A stretch of 9,579 bases of DNA from DATEXQ01 sp035256745 (GCA_035256745.1 DATEXQ010000032.1:1-9579); one strand, 5' to 3'; positions 1-6,561 are shown, numbered from the stretch's first letter. Numbers and translations: made by a program. The notes: generated from the letters alone by a model not told the origin.

Positions 1-1
1 T

Positions 2-835
2 ATTACTTCATTATTTGTAATAACATTCTGGTATTCACCGAACTATTGGCTGACTATTCTTACTAATCCTTCGATTGGGGGAGCATCAGGAATTAAAGTA
101 ATTATAAGAATATTCGATCTTTTAAAAGGGTTGGTGCCAGTGATTCTTGCAATTGCAGCGGTATATATATCCAAAAAAATAGAAAGCCGATTAATGGTAT
201 TTTCTTTGGTTTGGATATTTACCTTTTTATTCCTAACCACCTTTCGTTTTTTAGGTGATCCGGATTTTTGGCAAGATTGGACAGCCTGGGCAGTTGAACT
301 GGAAGTAGGGATTTGGCTTCTTTTTTATAAATTAATATTGGAGAATAAACAATTGAAATCGGTTATTGGTAGTAAATTACTATTGATTATTTTGTTACTC
401 TTTGTACCACTTTTAATTACTTATTATGCATGGAATAAGTTGGGAAAACCTGAATTAATTTCAAGCAATTTACCCCCAATCATTTCTGGCCTTGATAAAT
501 TGGAGACTTTAGCAGGGAATAACCTGGTCTTTTTATCCGGCTCTACGGTTTTCTGGTCAGATGCGCTTTTTGATATTAAGCAAGTTAGGGGTGGTAGGGA
601 CGAGGTAGCATTAGATGCAGATTGGGACAAAGCTTCCTGGGAAATAAGGGAAGGCCAGGATCCCCAAAAAACTCTTAATTGGATTAATAAGTTAAATATT
701 TCCTACATATTAATTCACAAACAAAATTCTTATGAGTATTATCATGATTTTAAGAATTTGAATAAATGGGAAAAAATAGGGGAGAAGGTTTGGGAAAACA
801 ACCAAGACGTGATTATAAACGTGATACACAAATAG
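2..835 (+). CDS. Polytopic membrane protein, GT-C / PTPS_related-like, C-terminal part (5' end outside window)
   Basis: The frame is open from base 2 to the TAG at 833-835, giving 277 visible residues. The TTG at 131 is only the first possible start inside the window, so the gene begins upstream. At least four hydrophobic helices are visible (about residues 44-57, 64-83, 99-113 and 126-144). They are followed by a soluble tail of about 130 residues that contains an RGGRDEVALD motif at residues 196-205 and an 'NISYILIH' strand. This plan of many helices plus an extracytoplasmic C-terminal domain with a conserved RGG resembles large CPR membrane proteins labelled '6-pyruvoyl-tetrahydropterin synthase-related' or GT-C/oligosaccharyltransferase-like. 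That assignment is recalled, not searched. Such proteins are thought to handle lipid-linked sugars at the membrane, which would suit the glycosyltransferases downstream. The catalytic N-terminal half is not visible, so the activity cannot be confirmed. The gene converges on the MerR-type gene, with 55 bases between them. Confidence 0.75.
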   Translation: MTSLFVITFWYSPNYWLTILTNPSIGGASGIKVIIRIFDLLKGLVPVILAIAAVYISKKIESRLMVFSLVWIFTFLFLTTFRFLGDPDFWQDWTAWAVELEVGIWLLFYKLILENKQLKSVIGSKLLLIILLLFVPLLITYYAWNKLGKPELISSNLPPIISGLDKLETLAGNNLVFLSGSTVFWSDALFDIKQVRGGRDEVALDADWDKASWEIREGQDPQKTLNWINKLNISYILIHKQNSYEYYHDFKNLNKWEKIGEKVWENNQDVIINVIHK

Positions 836-890
836 TATACTTGGTTCGAATTGTTAGGCTTAAAATAGATATAGTGATCTGAAGAGATGT

Positions 891-1301
891 CTAATTGCTC
901 GATAGGTTCTTAATAACATAAAAGATTAGCAACATAAGATTAAGGGAAACAAAAAAGGCTAAAAATATTGTAGTAACTCTTCTTATTTTAGAATCCTCCT
1001 TACCCGATATTTGTAGCGGAAGAATAGAATCCTTTATCACTTCTTTATTAAAAGATTTATTTGGTATTGATTGTTTGGGTTGAATAGATACATTACTTTT
1101 AGTATCACTGATATCAGGCTTTTGAATAAATACATAATCAAGTTGTCTTTTGCTGTAATACCTCCATCCGGTGGGAGATCTGAATGGTTTAAGTATCTTT
1201 CGTTTTTCCCATCTTCTTAAAGTATCTTTAGAAACTCTTAGATATTTAGATGCTTCTTTAATAGTTAGGTACTCTTTATTAATCGAATTTGATTCCTGCA
1301 T
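891..1301 (-). CDS. Membrane-anchored MerR/excisionase-type HTH regulator
   Basis: This 136-residue protein starts with ATG at 1301-1299 and ends with TAG at 893-891. Residues 10-57 form a MerR/HTH_17-type winged helix: 'YLTIKEASKYLRVS' (helix-turn-helix), 'DTLRRWEKRKIL' (recognition helix and wing), 'GWRYYSKRQLDYV'. Residues 60-108 are a polar, Ser/Lys/Gln-rich linker. Residues 110-131 are one strongly hydrophobic helix, followed only by KNLSSN. The predicted layout is a cytoplasmic DNA-binding head with a C-terminal tail anchor. MerR-type proteins usually bind DNA as dimers and regulate their own promoter. This protein has no effector-binding domain, so the membrane segment may be the sensing or localising part (inference). 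No Shine-Dalgarno precedes the ATG, and a plausible promoter predicts a leader of only about 8 bases. It is divergent from the HTH-GT2 fusion at 1593, so it may control both genes. An excisionase-like role is less likely because no integrase is nearby. Confidence 0.85.
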   Translation of the reverse strand: MQESNSINKEYLTIKEASKYLRVSKDTLRRWEKRKILKPFRSPTGWRYYSKRQLDYVFIQKPDISDTKSNVSIQPKQSIPNKSFNKEVIKDSILPLQISGKEDSKIRRVTTIFLAFFVSLNLMLLIFYVIKNLSSN

Positions 1302-1319
1302 ATATTTGCATATATATGC
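1297..1319. promoter_or_regulatory. Candidate operator: overlapping TGCATATAT palindromes
   Basis: A perfect 12-base palindrome, GCATATATATGC (1308-1319), adjoins a near-palindrome GCATATATTTGC (1298-1309), so the half-site TGCATATA recurs at 1297 and 1307, one helical turn apart. The block covers the -10 hexamer, the predicted transcription start and the start codon of the MerR gene, where a repressor would act. A third TGCATATA lies at 1398-1405 in the same divergent spacer. Autoregulation by the MerR-type protein is the simplest reading. In sequence this AT-rich, chance TATA palindromes are common, which limits confidence. Confidence 0.4.
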
Positions 1320-1344
1320 TAATTGATAAAAAGCGGTATGTCAA
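1316..1344 (-). promoter_or_regulatory. Candidate sigma70-type promoter of the tail-anchored MerR gene
   Basis: On the minus strand a perfect TTGACA (1344 to 1339) is followed by a 17-base spacer and TAGCAT (1321 to 1316), which matches the -10 consensus at four of six bases. Transcription would start near 1309, only about 8 bases before the ATG at 1301. The message would therefore be nearly leaderless, consistent with the missing ribosome binding site. Read by eye, not tested. Confidence 0.5.
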
Positions 1345-1516
1345 ACATTGATTAAAAAGATATTTATTAATATATATTGATATATATAACATAATTGTGC
1401 ATATAAGTACATAATCTTATAGTATATATATTTAAAATATTAAGAAGAATCTTTAGGAACGTAATATATATTAATTTAGCCTCATGTATATAAAGTTAAT
1501 TAATCTAGTTAATGGC

Positions 1517-1566
1517 TATTGACATACGTTACCCACTATCTGTTAACATAAATATAGTCTTATAGT
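1517..1566 (+). promoter_or_regulatory. Candidate upstream control region of the first HTH-GT2 fusion
   Basis: The segment holds TTGACA (1519-1524), ACCCA (1531-1535), GTTAAC (1542-1547), and two TATAGT hexamers (1553-1558 and 1561-1566). A second GTTAAC lies at 1565-1570. The same ordered set (ATTGACATA, GT, ACCCA, GTAACA, ATAGT) precedes the second fusion gene at 6562-6598, while the rest of the spacers does not align by eye. The TTGACA to TATAGT distance (28 bases) is too long for an ordinary sigma70 promoter. TAACAT (1544-1549) would give a 19-base spacer, the kind MerR activators work on. No ribosome binding site lies before the ATG at 1593. The remainder of the 1302-1592 spacer is AT-rich with no further gene seen. 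Confidence 0.4.
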
Positions 1567-1592
1567 TAACCCAAAGTCTTTACAGTATATAT

Positions 1593-4500
1593 ATGAACCC
1601 TAAACTAACAACAAAACAAAGAATTGAAGCTATAAATAGAGTAATTAAAGATAAAGAAGCTGTTAATAAAGTATGTAACGAGCTTGGAATATCTAGAACT
1701 ATTTTTTACTTATGGCTAAACAAATATAAAAAATATGGAGGTGAAGCGATAACTGTAGGCAAGAGAATAAAGAATATAGAAAAAAAATCAGATGTTGAAA
1801 ATAAAATATTAGATATTATTAAAGAAAAACCTTCATATTCTTCAAAAAAAATATCTAAGGAAATGGGAATAGATAATTATGGAAAAAAAATATTAGGAAA
1901 TCATGGAGTTCAAAATATTCTAGAAAAAAATAAATTATCTAGAGTAGATGAAAGACTTATTTTTGCTAAAGAAAAAGATAGAAGAATAAGAGAAGAAGAA
2001 AAAAGAATTCTATCCGCTAATGAAAAACTTAAAATGATAGAAAGAAATATTATCGGAGGTGAGGAAGTTAGTAATCTTAGTAAAGAATACGGGGTATCAA
2101 GAACACTATTTTATAAATTAAAAAAACGTTATGAAAAGGCAGGATTAGAAGACAAAATAAAATCATTGCAGCCAAGGATTCCGGAAGTAACTAGATGGTG
2201 GAGACAAACACCGGAAAAGTATGAGCAGGCGATACTATCTATAATAGCCAAACATCCGGAATATGGTATTAGAAATATTGTTAAAAACCTTCCAAGATTT
2301 GGTGAAGTACCAATAGTAGGTCATCATGGTGTTCAAAATGTATTAAGAAGATTTGATTTGTCGAATTATGAACAAAGACTTGTATATGCAAAAGCACAAG
2401 TTAGCCCAGTAACACAAACAATAGCAGGAACTGTACAAGTAGCTTCAAGATTCTTTAATATTCCTGAGATCTTAAGACATAGATTGATACGCTTTGCTGG
2501 AACTTTTGCATTATCTACGTTTATAACCATAGCGGTATTTGGATTAGGGAGTTATGTTGCACGTTCGTTTACCCAGGTTTCTGGGGGAAGCACGATAGGG
2601 ATGGTATTTGCTTCACTAGCTTTGTTAATGGGTTCGATATTCTTCCTGTATTCATTTAAGTATTATCTCACTTTGGCAATTGTATTATCTTTCTCCCAGC
2701 AAGAAGCATCCTTGAGCATCAATGGTAAGGGAAACGGTAAAAAGAAAGGATTAATCTCTTGGATATTGGGAATGACAGGAGGTAATGGAAACGGAAATGG
2801 AAAAAATCACACAGGTCCCGTAGGTCTTGAACCCAATCTTGAACATATAAGTTTGAAAAGATATCCATATTTCTCCATTCAGATTCCTTTTTACAATGAA
2901 AAGAATGTGGTAGAGAGAGCAATTGCAGCAGCCACAAACTTTGACTACAAAGGAGACTATGAAGTCATTCTTTGTGATGATTCAACTGATGAGACAACAC
3001 AGATAATCAGGAATTATCAGAAGAGATATTTAGCTAAAGGGGAGGATTTAAGAGAAGTTAACGGAAACGGTTGGACCCTTACTGCCGTTGAAGTTTCTCC
3101 TGGTGTTATTCTGAAACACCTTCATCGAACCTCCCGCTCAGGATTTAAGGGAGGAGCTTTAAAACTGGCTTTAAAGCTGGTTAATCCCAAAACCGAATTC
3201 ATCAGTGTCTTTGATGCTGACTTTGTACCATACCCGGATACCCTGGAGTTATTCCTCAAATACTTCGAAGTACAAAACAATATGAGTGAAGACTACAAGA
3301 AAACAAATGTAGCAGCTGTAGCAGGATACCAGTGGCATGTATTAAATAAATCAGAGAATTGGATTACCAGGGGAGTAAGGACTGAATATTCAGGCAGTTA
3401 TGTAATCGAGCGAAGCGGAACAGAGATATATGGAGGAATGAAATTAATCCATGGGTCTGTTTATGCAATCAGGAAGGATGCACTGGAAGCTGTTGGTTGG
3501 GATACCTCAATTACAGAAGACTTTGAATTAACCTTAAAGCTGTATGATGCAGGATACAAGGTAGTCTATACACCATATATACAAGCTCCAGCCGAATGTG
3601 TATCCACCCTAAAAAGACTAATCAGACAAAGAATGCGTTGGGCAGAAGGTCATTCCCACAATGTCAGGAAGATGTTCAAGCACCTTTTGCTTAACCCCAA
3701 GCTAACTCCCGTTGAAAAGCTTGAGTTTCTTTACCTTTCTCCTTACTACCTGCAAGCCTTCTTTTTCTTGGTGGGAACATTCTCATGGTTACTTTCTGAA
3801 ACGGTATTTCCTGCCCGTCTTCCTTTCTGGACCAGCCTTTGGGGGTGGAGTTTGGTCTTAACCAATCTTTTTGCCTTACCTTTGATGAATGCAGTGGGAT
3901 TGTTCCTGGAGGAAAGTGAAGAAAGAGATTACTTGGGAATAGCCTCCTTTGTAGCTCTTTCCTATATCATGGTTCCATTCCAGGCTTATGCATCCATTAA
4001 AGGATTTATTGAAAAAGAAGAAGGACCTTGGTTTAGAACTCCCAAAACAGGAAGAATCACAGACGTATTCACAAGAGGCAGATTCTACAGATTTATATCT
4101 GGAATACTACCCGGAAAGACTCCTGCTACTGCAGGTGCAGAACTTTCCTCTATTAGTAGTCAATACCTTGCGTTATCAACAGCTAACAATCAATTCAACA
4201 ACTTCACCATCAAATCAAGAAAAAATAGATGGGTAAGTAAGTTGATTCTAAGTATTTTATTAATTCTTTCTGTTACTACTTACTCGGCTACTAAAGGGGT
4301 GCCTGAAGTTTTGGCAAATCCGGCAATTTCGTCAACCCAATATTTGAGAACGGGAACAACAGCAACCCTTACAAACTCACGAGTATTAGGAGAGACTTTG
4401 GATACAGGAAATACTGTTACTGCAACTGTAGTTGCACCAAAAGGATCTGCTTTAGCAAGATATCAATATCGTCCTGGTGGAAGTGGATTATACTCTGAAC

Positions 4501-5033
4501 CTACTTGTGCAAATGGTGCGGCTACTGGTTATGGTTGGATACTGGATGTTCCGTTTCAGGCTAATGGTACTATTGATTCTGGTGCTTGGAGTTTCACTTT
4601 TTATGAGTCTGACGGCGTCAATGCCCAGGCAAATGGAACTTTACAGGTTTGTGTCTATAAAATTACTGTCAATGGAGGTGCCATTGTCGGTTCAACGCTT
4701 TTATTTAATACCGGGAGTGATGGCGGCTGGCCTTTGACTGATATTATTGGATATAATGTTAATAATACTACCTATACCACGTCTAGTATGAGTTCATTTA
4801 CTCTTACTACTGATGAATATTTATTCGTCCAGTACTCCCTGAATTTGACCGGAAGTGCTCAAGCTACGACATCGGTATTTACCGGAGGAGATGTTGGTGG
4901 AACAGTTGATCCGATGGTGGTAATGCCTACAGTAACCGTTCCCGAAAATGTGCTTTTATTTATTATAGTCTCACCTTTAATACCGTATATGGTTATATGG
5001 TTTAAAAAGAGGAGGTTAGCTTCTTGTGTCTAA
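1593..5033 (+). CDS. HTH-HTH / family-2 glycosyltransferase / exported domain chimera with C-terminal sorting signal
   Basis: This is a 1146-residue protein (ATG 1593, TAA 5031-5033). Residues 1-270 hold two tandem modules, each an HTH plus a winged-helix-like unit (HTHs about 10-48 and 143-184; 'GNHGVQNIL' 102-110 and 'GHHGVQNVL' 243-251). They resemble the DNA-binding ends of IS3/IS481-type transposases, with no DDE core. Hydrophobic helices follow at about 298-322 and 336-366, then an Asn-Gly linker (377-404). The GT2 core is of the processive cellulose/hyaluronan-synthase type: IPFYNE 431-436, DD 462-463, DAD 541-543, TED 641-643, QRMRW 679-683, helices within 712-800, and a gating-loop-like WFRTPKTG 813-820. 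After a helix at 880-898 and an Ala-X-Ala-like site (VLA 906-908) comes a beta-rich Asn/Thr/Gly domain (C972 and C1020 could pair). The protein ends in VPEN (1116-1119), a hydrophobic helix and KKRR. The likely role is a membrane synthase for an exported sugar polymer, carrying an exosortase substrate. The sugar and the purpose of the HTHs are unknown. Confidence 0.85.
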   Translation: MNPKLTTKQRIEAINRVIKDKEAVNKVCNELGISRTIFYLWLNKYKKYGGEAITVGKRIKNIEKKSDVENKILDIIKEKPSYSSKKISKEMGIDNYGKKILGNHGVQNILEKNKLSRVDERLIFAKEKDRRIREEEKRILSANEKLKMIERNIIGGEEVSNLSKEYGVSRTLFYKLKKRYEKAGLEDKIKSLQPRIPEVTRWWRQTPEKYEQAILSIIAKHPEYGIRNIVKNLPRFGEVPIVGHHGVQNVLRRFDLSNYEQRLVYAKAQVSPVTQTIAGTVQVASRFFNIPEILRHRLIRFAGTFALSTFITIAVFGLGSYVARSFTQVSGGSTIGMVFASLALLMGSIFFLYSFKYYLTLAIVLSFSQQEASLSINGKGNGKKKGLISWILGMTGGNGNGNGKNHTGPVGLEPNLEHISLKRYPYFSIQIPFYNEKNVVERAIAAATNFDYKGDYEVILCDDSTDETTQIIRNYQKRYLAKGEDLREVNGNGWTLTAVEVSPGVILKHLHRTSRSGFKGGALKLALKLVNPKTEFISVFDADFVPYPDTLELFLKYFEVQNNMSEDYKKTNVAAVAGYQWHVLNKSENWITRGVRTEYSGSYVIERSGTEIYGGMKLIHGSVYAIRKDALEAVGWDTSITEDFELTLKLYDAGYKVVYTPYIQAPAECVSTLKRLIRQRMRWAEGHSHNVRKMFKHLLLNPKLTPVEKLEFLYLSPYYLQAFFFLVGTFSWLLSETVFPARLPFWTSLWGWSLVLTNLFALPLMNAVGLFLEESEERDYLGIASFVALSYIMVPFQAYASIKGFIEKEEGPWFRTPKTGRITDVFTRGRFYRFISGILPGKTPATAGAELSSISSQYLALSTANNQFNNFTIKSRKNRWVSKLILSILLILSVTTYSATKGVPEVLANPAISSTQYLRTGTTATLTNSRVLGETLDTGNTVTATVVAPKGSALARYQYRPGGSGLYSEPTCANGAATGYGWILDVPFQANGTIDSGAWSFTFYESDGVNAQANGTLQVCVYKITVNGGAIVGSTLLFNTGSDGGWPLTDIIGYNVNNTTYTTSSMSSFTLTTDEYLFVQYSLNLTGSAQATTSVFTGGDVGGTVDPMVVMPTVTVPENVLLFIIVSPLIPYMVIWFKKRRLASCV
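2592..4227 (+). repeat. Conserved GT2 core, copy 1 of a tandem duplicated block
   Basis: This block, from the second N-terminal helix (residue 334) to the linker before the late helix, is shared with 7584-9285. Residues match at roughly nine in ten by eye. DNA stretches are fully identical over 38 bases (2673-2710 versus 7665-7702) and 47 bases (2868-2914 versus 7875-7921). Sequence on both sides diverges sharply, so the duplicated unit is the synthase core rather than the whole gene. Confidence 0.8.
4938..5015 (+). other. Exosortase-type C-terminal sorting signal (VPEN variant)
   Basis: The last 31 residues of the fusion protein have the tripartite plan of PEP-CTERM-like signals. They carry a short motif VPEN (residues 1116-1119), a hydrophobic helix of about 17 residues (1120-1137), and a basic cluster KKRR (1138-1141). 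Only LASCV follows. PEP-CTERM and archaeal PEF/PGF-CTERM signals are known substrates or predicted substrates of exosortases and archaeosortases. Here the enzyme gene begins 11 bases after the basic cluster. VPEN itself is not a motif I recognise as a named class. Confidence 0.7.
5010..5015 (+). promoter_or_regulatory. Strong ribosome binding site for the exosortase gene
   Basis: AGGAGG lies inside the coding sequence of the upstream fusion gene, 10 bases before a GTG. It fixes the exosortase start at 5026 and makes translational coupling likely. It is the only clear Shine-Dalgarno before any gene in the window. The genes that open transcription units have none. Confidence 0.8.
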
Positions 5034-5592
5034 ACAAAAAAACGTATTTATAGCCATATTTTTGGGATTTTCTCTAGTACTTCTGGTTTTACCGTTTTTA
5101 GTCACGGCGAATGATCTTTTGACAAAGTTTCTGGAGAAGAATTTTCTTTATGTATTTATTCAAAATTATCTAGTTCCCATTGAAGCTAAGATGATGGGAA
5201 CAATATTGATACCTTTGGGTTATGAATATGCATTTTCTCCTACTAATTCGATAATTATAGTTAATGGGCTCAGTATGGGGATTACTTGGAATTGTCTGGG
5301 GTGGCAGAGTTTTTTACTTCTATTCATTACGCTTGTAGTGGGTTTTAAGGGGAAATATAAGGTATTGTCAGTTATAGAAGCTCTAGCTATAGGCATTCTT
5401 GGTACATTCTGGTTAAATATCCTGCGAATGCTTTTTACGGTTCTTTTAGCAGTTCACGCACCTCCTGTTTTTAGAATTGTGTTCCATGACTACTTGGCTG
5501 CGGCAACAACAGTTGTCTGGCTTTTTGTATATTGGTGGTTTTCATATAGCTACGTTCTTGAAGAGAAAAAAGCTATTATTAAAAAAGGGTAA
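5026..5592 (+). CDS. Exosortase/archaeosortase-family protein
   Basis: This 188-residue integral membrane protein starts at GTG 5026, chosen because of AGGAGG ten bases upstream, and ends at TAA 5590-5592. It has about five to six hydrophobic segments. The three residues expected for the exosortase active site are in the right order and context: Cys90 in 'NCLGWQS', Arg134 in 'WLNILRM' and His154 in 'FHDYLAAA'. Exosortases are membrane cysteine enzymes thought to cut C-terminal signals of the PEP-CTERM kind and move the protein onto a surface acceptor. It overlaps the preceding gene by 8 bases, and that gene's product ends in a matching VPEN-type signal, so the two probably form enzyme and substrate. 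The protein is short for the family, equivalent to the catalytic core without the extra C-terminal domain of EpsH-like exosortases. The family call is firm. The subclass is not recognised. Confidence 0.88.
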   Translation: MSKQKNVFIAIFLGFSLVLLVLPFLVTANDLLTKFLEKNFLYVFIQNYLVPIEAKMMGTILIPLGYEYAFSPTNSIIIVNGLSMGITWNCLGWQSFLLLFITLVVGFKGKYKVLSVIEALAIGILGTFWLNILRMLFTVLLAVHAPPVFRIVFHDYLAAATTVVWLFVYWWFSYSYVLEEKKAIIKKG

Positions 5593-5595
5593 GTA

Positions 5596-5618
5596 TTTTT
5601 ATTTCTTATTAATAAAAA
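5596..5618. terminator. Weak candidate bidirectional terminator
   Basis: TTTTTATT (5596-5603) and AATAAAAA (5611-5618) form a perfect 8-base stem around a 7-base loop. They lie just after the exosortase stop, in the 71-base space between two convergent genes. The A/T-only stem is weak, and no GC-rich hairpin is present. The position is right, but the structure alone is poor evidence. Confidence 0.25.
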
Positions 5619-5663
5619 GTCTTTAAAATTGATTAAGTGAAGTCATTTTGTTACCGAGATTTG

Positions 5664-5969
5664 TTAAACTAGTTTCTTTGCCTTGAAGGTAGGGAAGAGA
5701 ATCCTTTTTAAATTAATTCCTTCTTTCTCGGTAATACTTATTGCTTCAAGCATTAATTTTACACCTACTAGATTCATTCCTTTATTTTGAGTTAGATACT
5801 TGATAAACTGTAGGTGATCGAGGTCTTTAAAAGAAAATAAGCGCCTTTTTGTTCCAGTTCTAAAAGGAGTAAGGAGTCCTGCACGCTCGTAAAGCATCAA
5901 AGTTCGCGGATGCAATTTAAGAAGACTAGCTGCAACAGAAATTGTTAGAATAGGCTCCTCTATGCTCAT
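5664..5969 (-). CDS. HspR-like MerR-family transcriptional regulator
   Basis: This 101-residue protein starts with ATG at 5969-5967 and ends with TAA at 5666-5664. 'PILTISVAASLLKLHPRTLM' (residues 6-25) is the helix-turn-helix, followed by 'YERAGLLTPFRT' (27-38), a basic wing 'KRRLFSFKDLDHLQFIKYL' (41-59), and 'GMNLVGVKLMLE' (64-75). This order and the 'HPRTLMLYERAGLL' signature match HspR, the MerR-family heat-shock repressor of the dnaK operon in actinobacteria. The short tail (80-101) has no membrane helix or effector domain. There is no dnaK, grpE, dnaJ or clpB next to it, and no clear HAIR element (the HspR operator), so its targets here are unknown. It faces the second HTH-GT2 fusion across a 642-base gap, mirroring the MerR gene in front of the first fusion. 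It may regulate itself and that gene (inference). No Shine-Dalgarno precedes the ATG. Confidence 0.85.
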   Translation of the reverse strand: MSIEEPILTISVAASLLKLHPRTLMLYERAGLLTPFRTGTKRRLFSFKDLDHLQFIKYLTQNKGMNLVGVKLMLEAISITEKEGINLKRILFPTFKAKKLV

Positions 5970-5992
5970 AATAGAATATTTACTATTTATTA

Positions 5993-6021
5993 AGCATAAA
6001 AGTTGATAGTAACATTGTCAA
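5993..6021 (-). promoter_or_regulatory. Candidate sigma70-type promoter of the HspR-like gene
   Basis: On the minus strand a perfect TTGACA (6021 to 6016) is spaced 17 bases from TATGCT (5998 to 5993), four of six bases of the -10 consensus. The predicted start is near 5986, giving a leader of about 17 bases without a ribosome binding site. Confidence 0.5.
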
Positions 6022-6040
6022 GTAGCATAATGTGCTTTGA
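6018..6040. promoter_or_regulatory. Candidate operator, imperfect inverted repeat
   Basis: TCAA (6018-6021), CAT (6026-6028), ATG (6030-6032) and TTGA (6037-6040) are symmetric about base 6029. A nested AGCA/TGCT pair sits at 6024-6027 and 6033-6036. The block touches the -35 hexamer of the HspR-like gene, a place where a MerR/HspR-type repressor could act. Seven of eleven positions are symmetric, so chance is possible. Confidence 0.25.
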
Positions 6041-6561
6041 TTTTTCCTATAATTTTTCCTGTATATAAAAGGACTTGTTAACTTACTATAATTAAATAGT
6101 CAATTAACATCTTTTCGATATATATATCTTCACTTTTTAAGATATCTACTGTACTCTTTCTTTATATTCTTACTATAATCCTATATCGTATTTGTTATAT
6201 ACAATATAAGAACCTTTTATACATCTTTTAAATAATTATTCCTCTAAAAGTTAATATTGGTATTTTTATCTAACACTTCAGTTTCAGCTTCATTTGAGGC
6301 GAGTAAATAATTGATTCAAAAATGGTTATTAAGTAATAAAGAAGGTAAACGAGTGTTATGAGTATTACTTGTAATTGAATTAGCCCATATTAAATATTCG
6401 TAATATCTTCGGGTATTTATCAAAAATGTCGAATATAAAAAAATATCATTTTAGGTAACACTTTTTAGATTAAATATATATTATAGTAAACAGATAATAG
6501 ATTATTAATAGTTATTAATATTATTTAATTATATTCAAAAAGAACATAAATATAAAAGACC

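Noticed and set aside
131..835. TTG at 131 as the start of the first membrane protein
   Set aside because: The same frame stays open to base 2 with protein-like hydrophobic sequence, so the gene is truncated by the window edge.
836..890. Terminator between the first two convergent genes
   Set aside because: No stem-loop with a T-run could be found in the 55 bases.
1593..2402. An insertion sequence or transposase gene
   Set aside because: The HTH modules resemble transposase ends, but there is no DDE core, no terminal inverted repeats or target duplication, and the frame continues into the glycosyltransferase.
2719..2937. Antisense frame here and its twin at 7711-7935
   Set aside because: They resemble each other only because they lie opposite the conserved GT2 core; composition and context give no sign of real genes.
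3988..4236. Plus-strand frames at 3988-4236 and 4477-4737
   Set aside because: They overlap the fusion gene completely in another frame and have no ribosome binding site or recognisable domain.
4600..5033. Diversity-generating retroelement target at the C-terminus of the first fusion
   Set aside because: There is no C-type-lectin-like variable end, no nearby template repeat and no reverse transcriptase.
6307..6362. Very short plus-strand peptide frame (TTG start) and a start-less minus-strand frame nearby
   Set aside because: They are under 25 residues, with no ribosome binding site and no start for the minus-strand one; chance frames are expected in a spacer this size.
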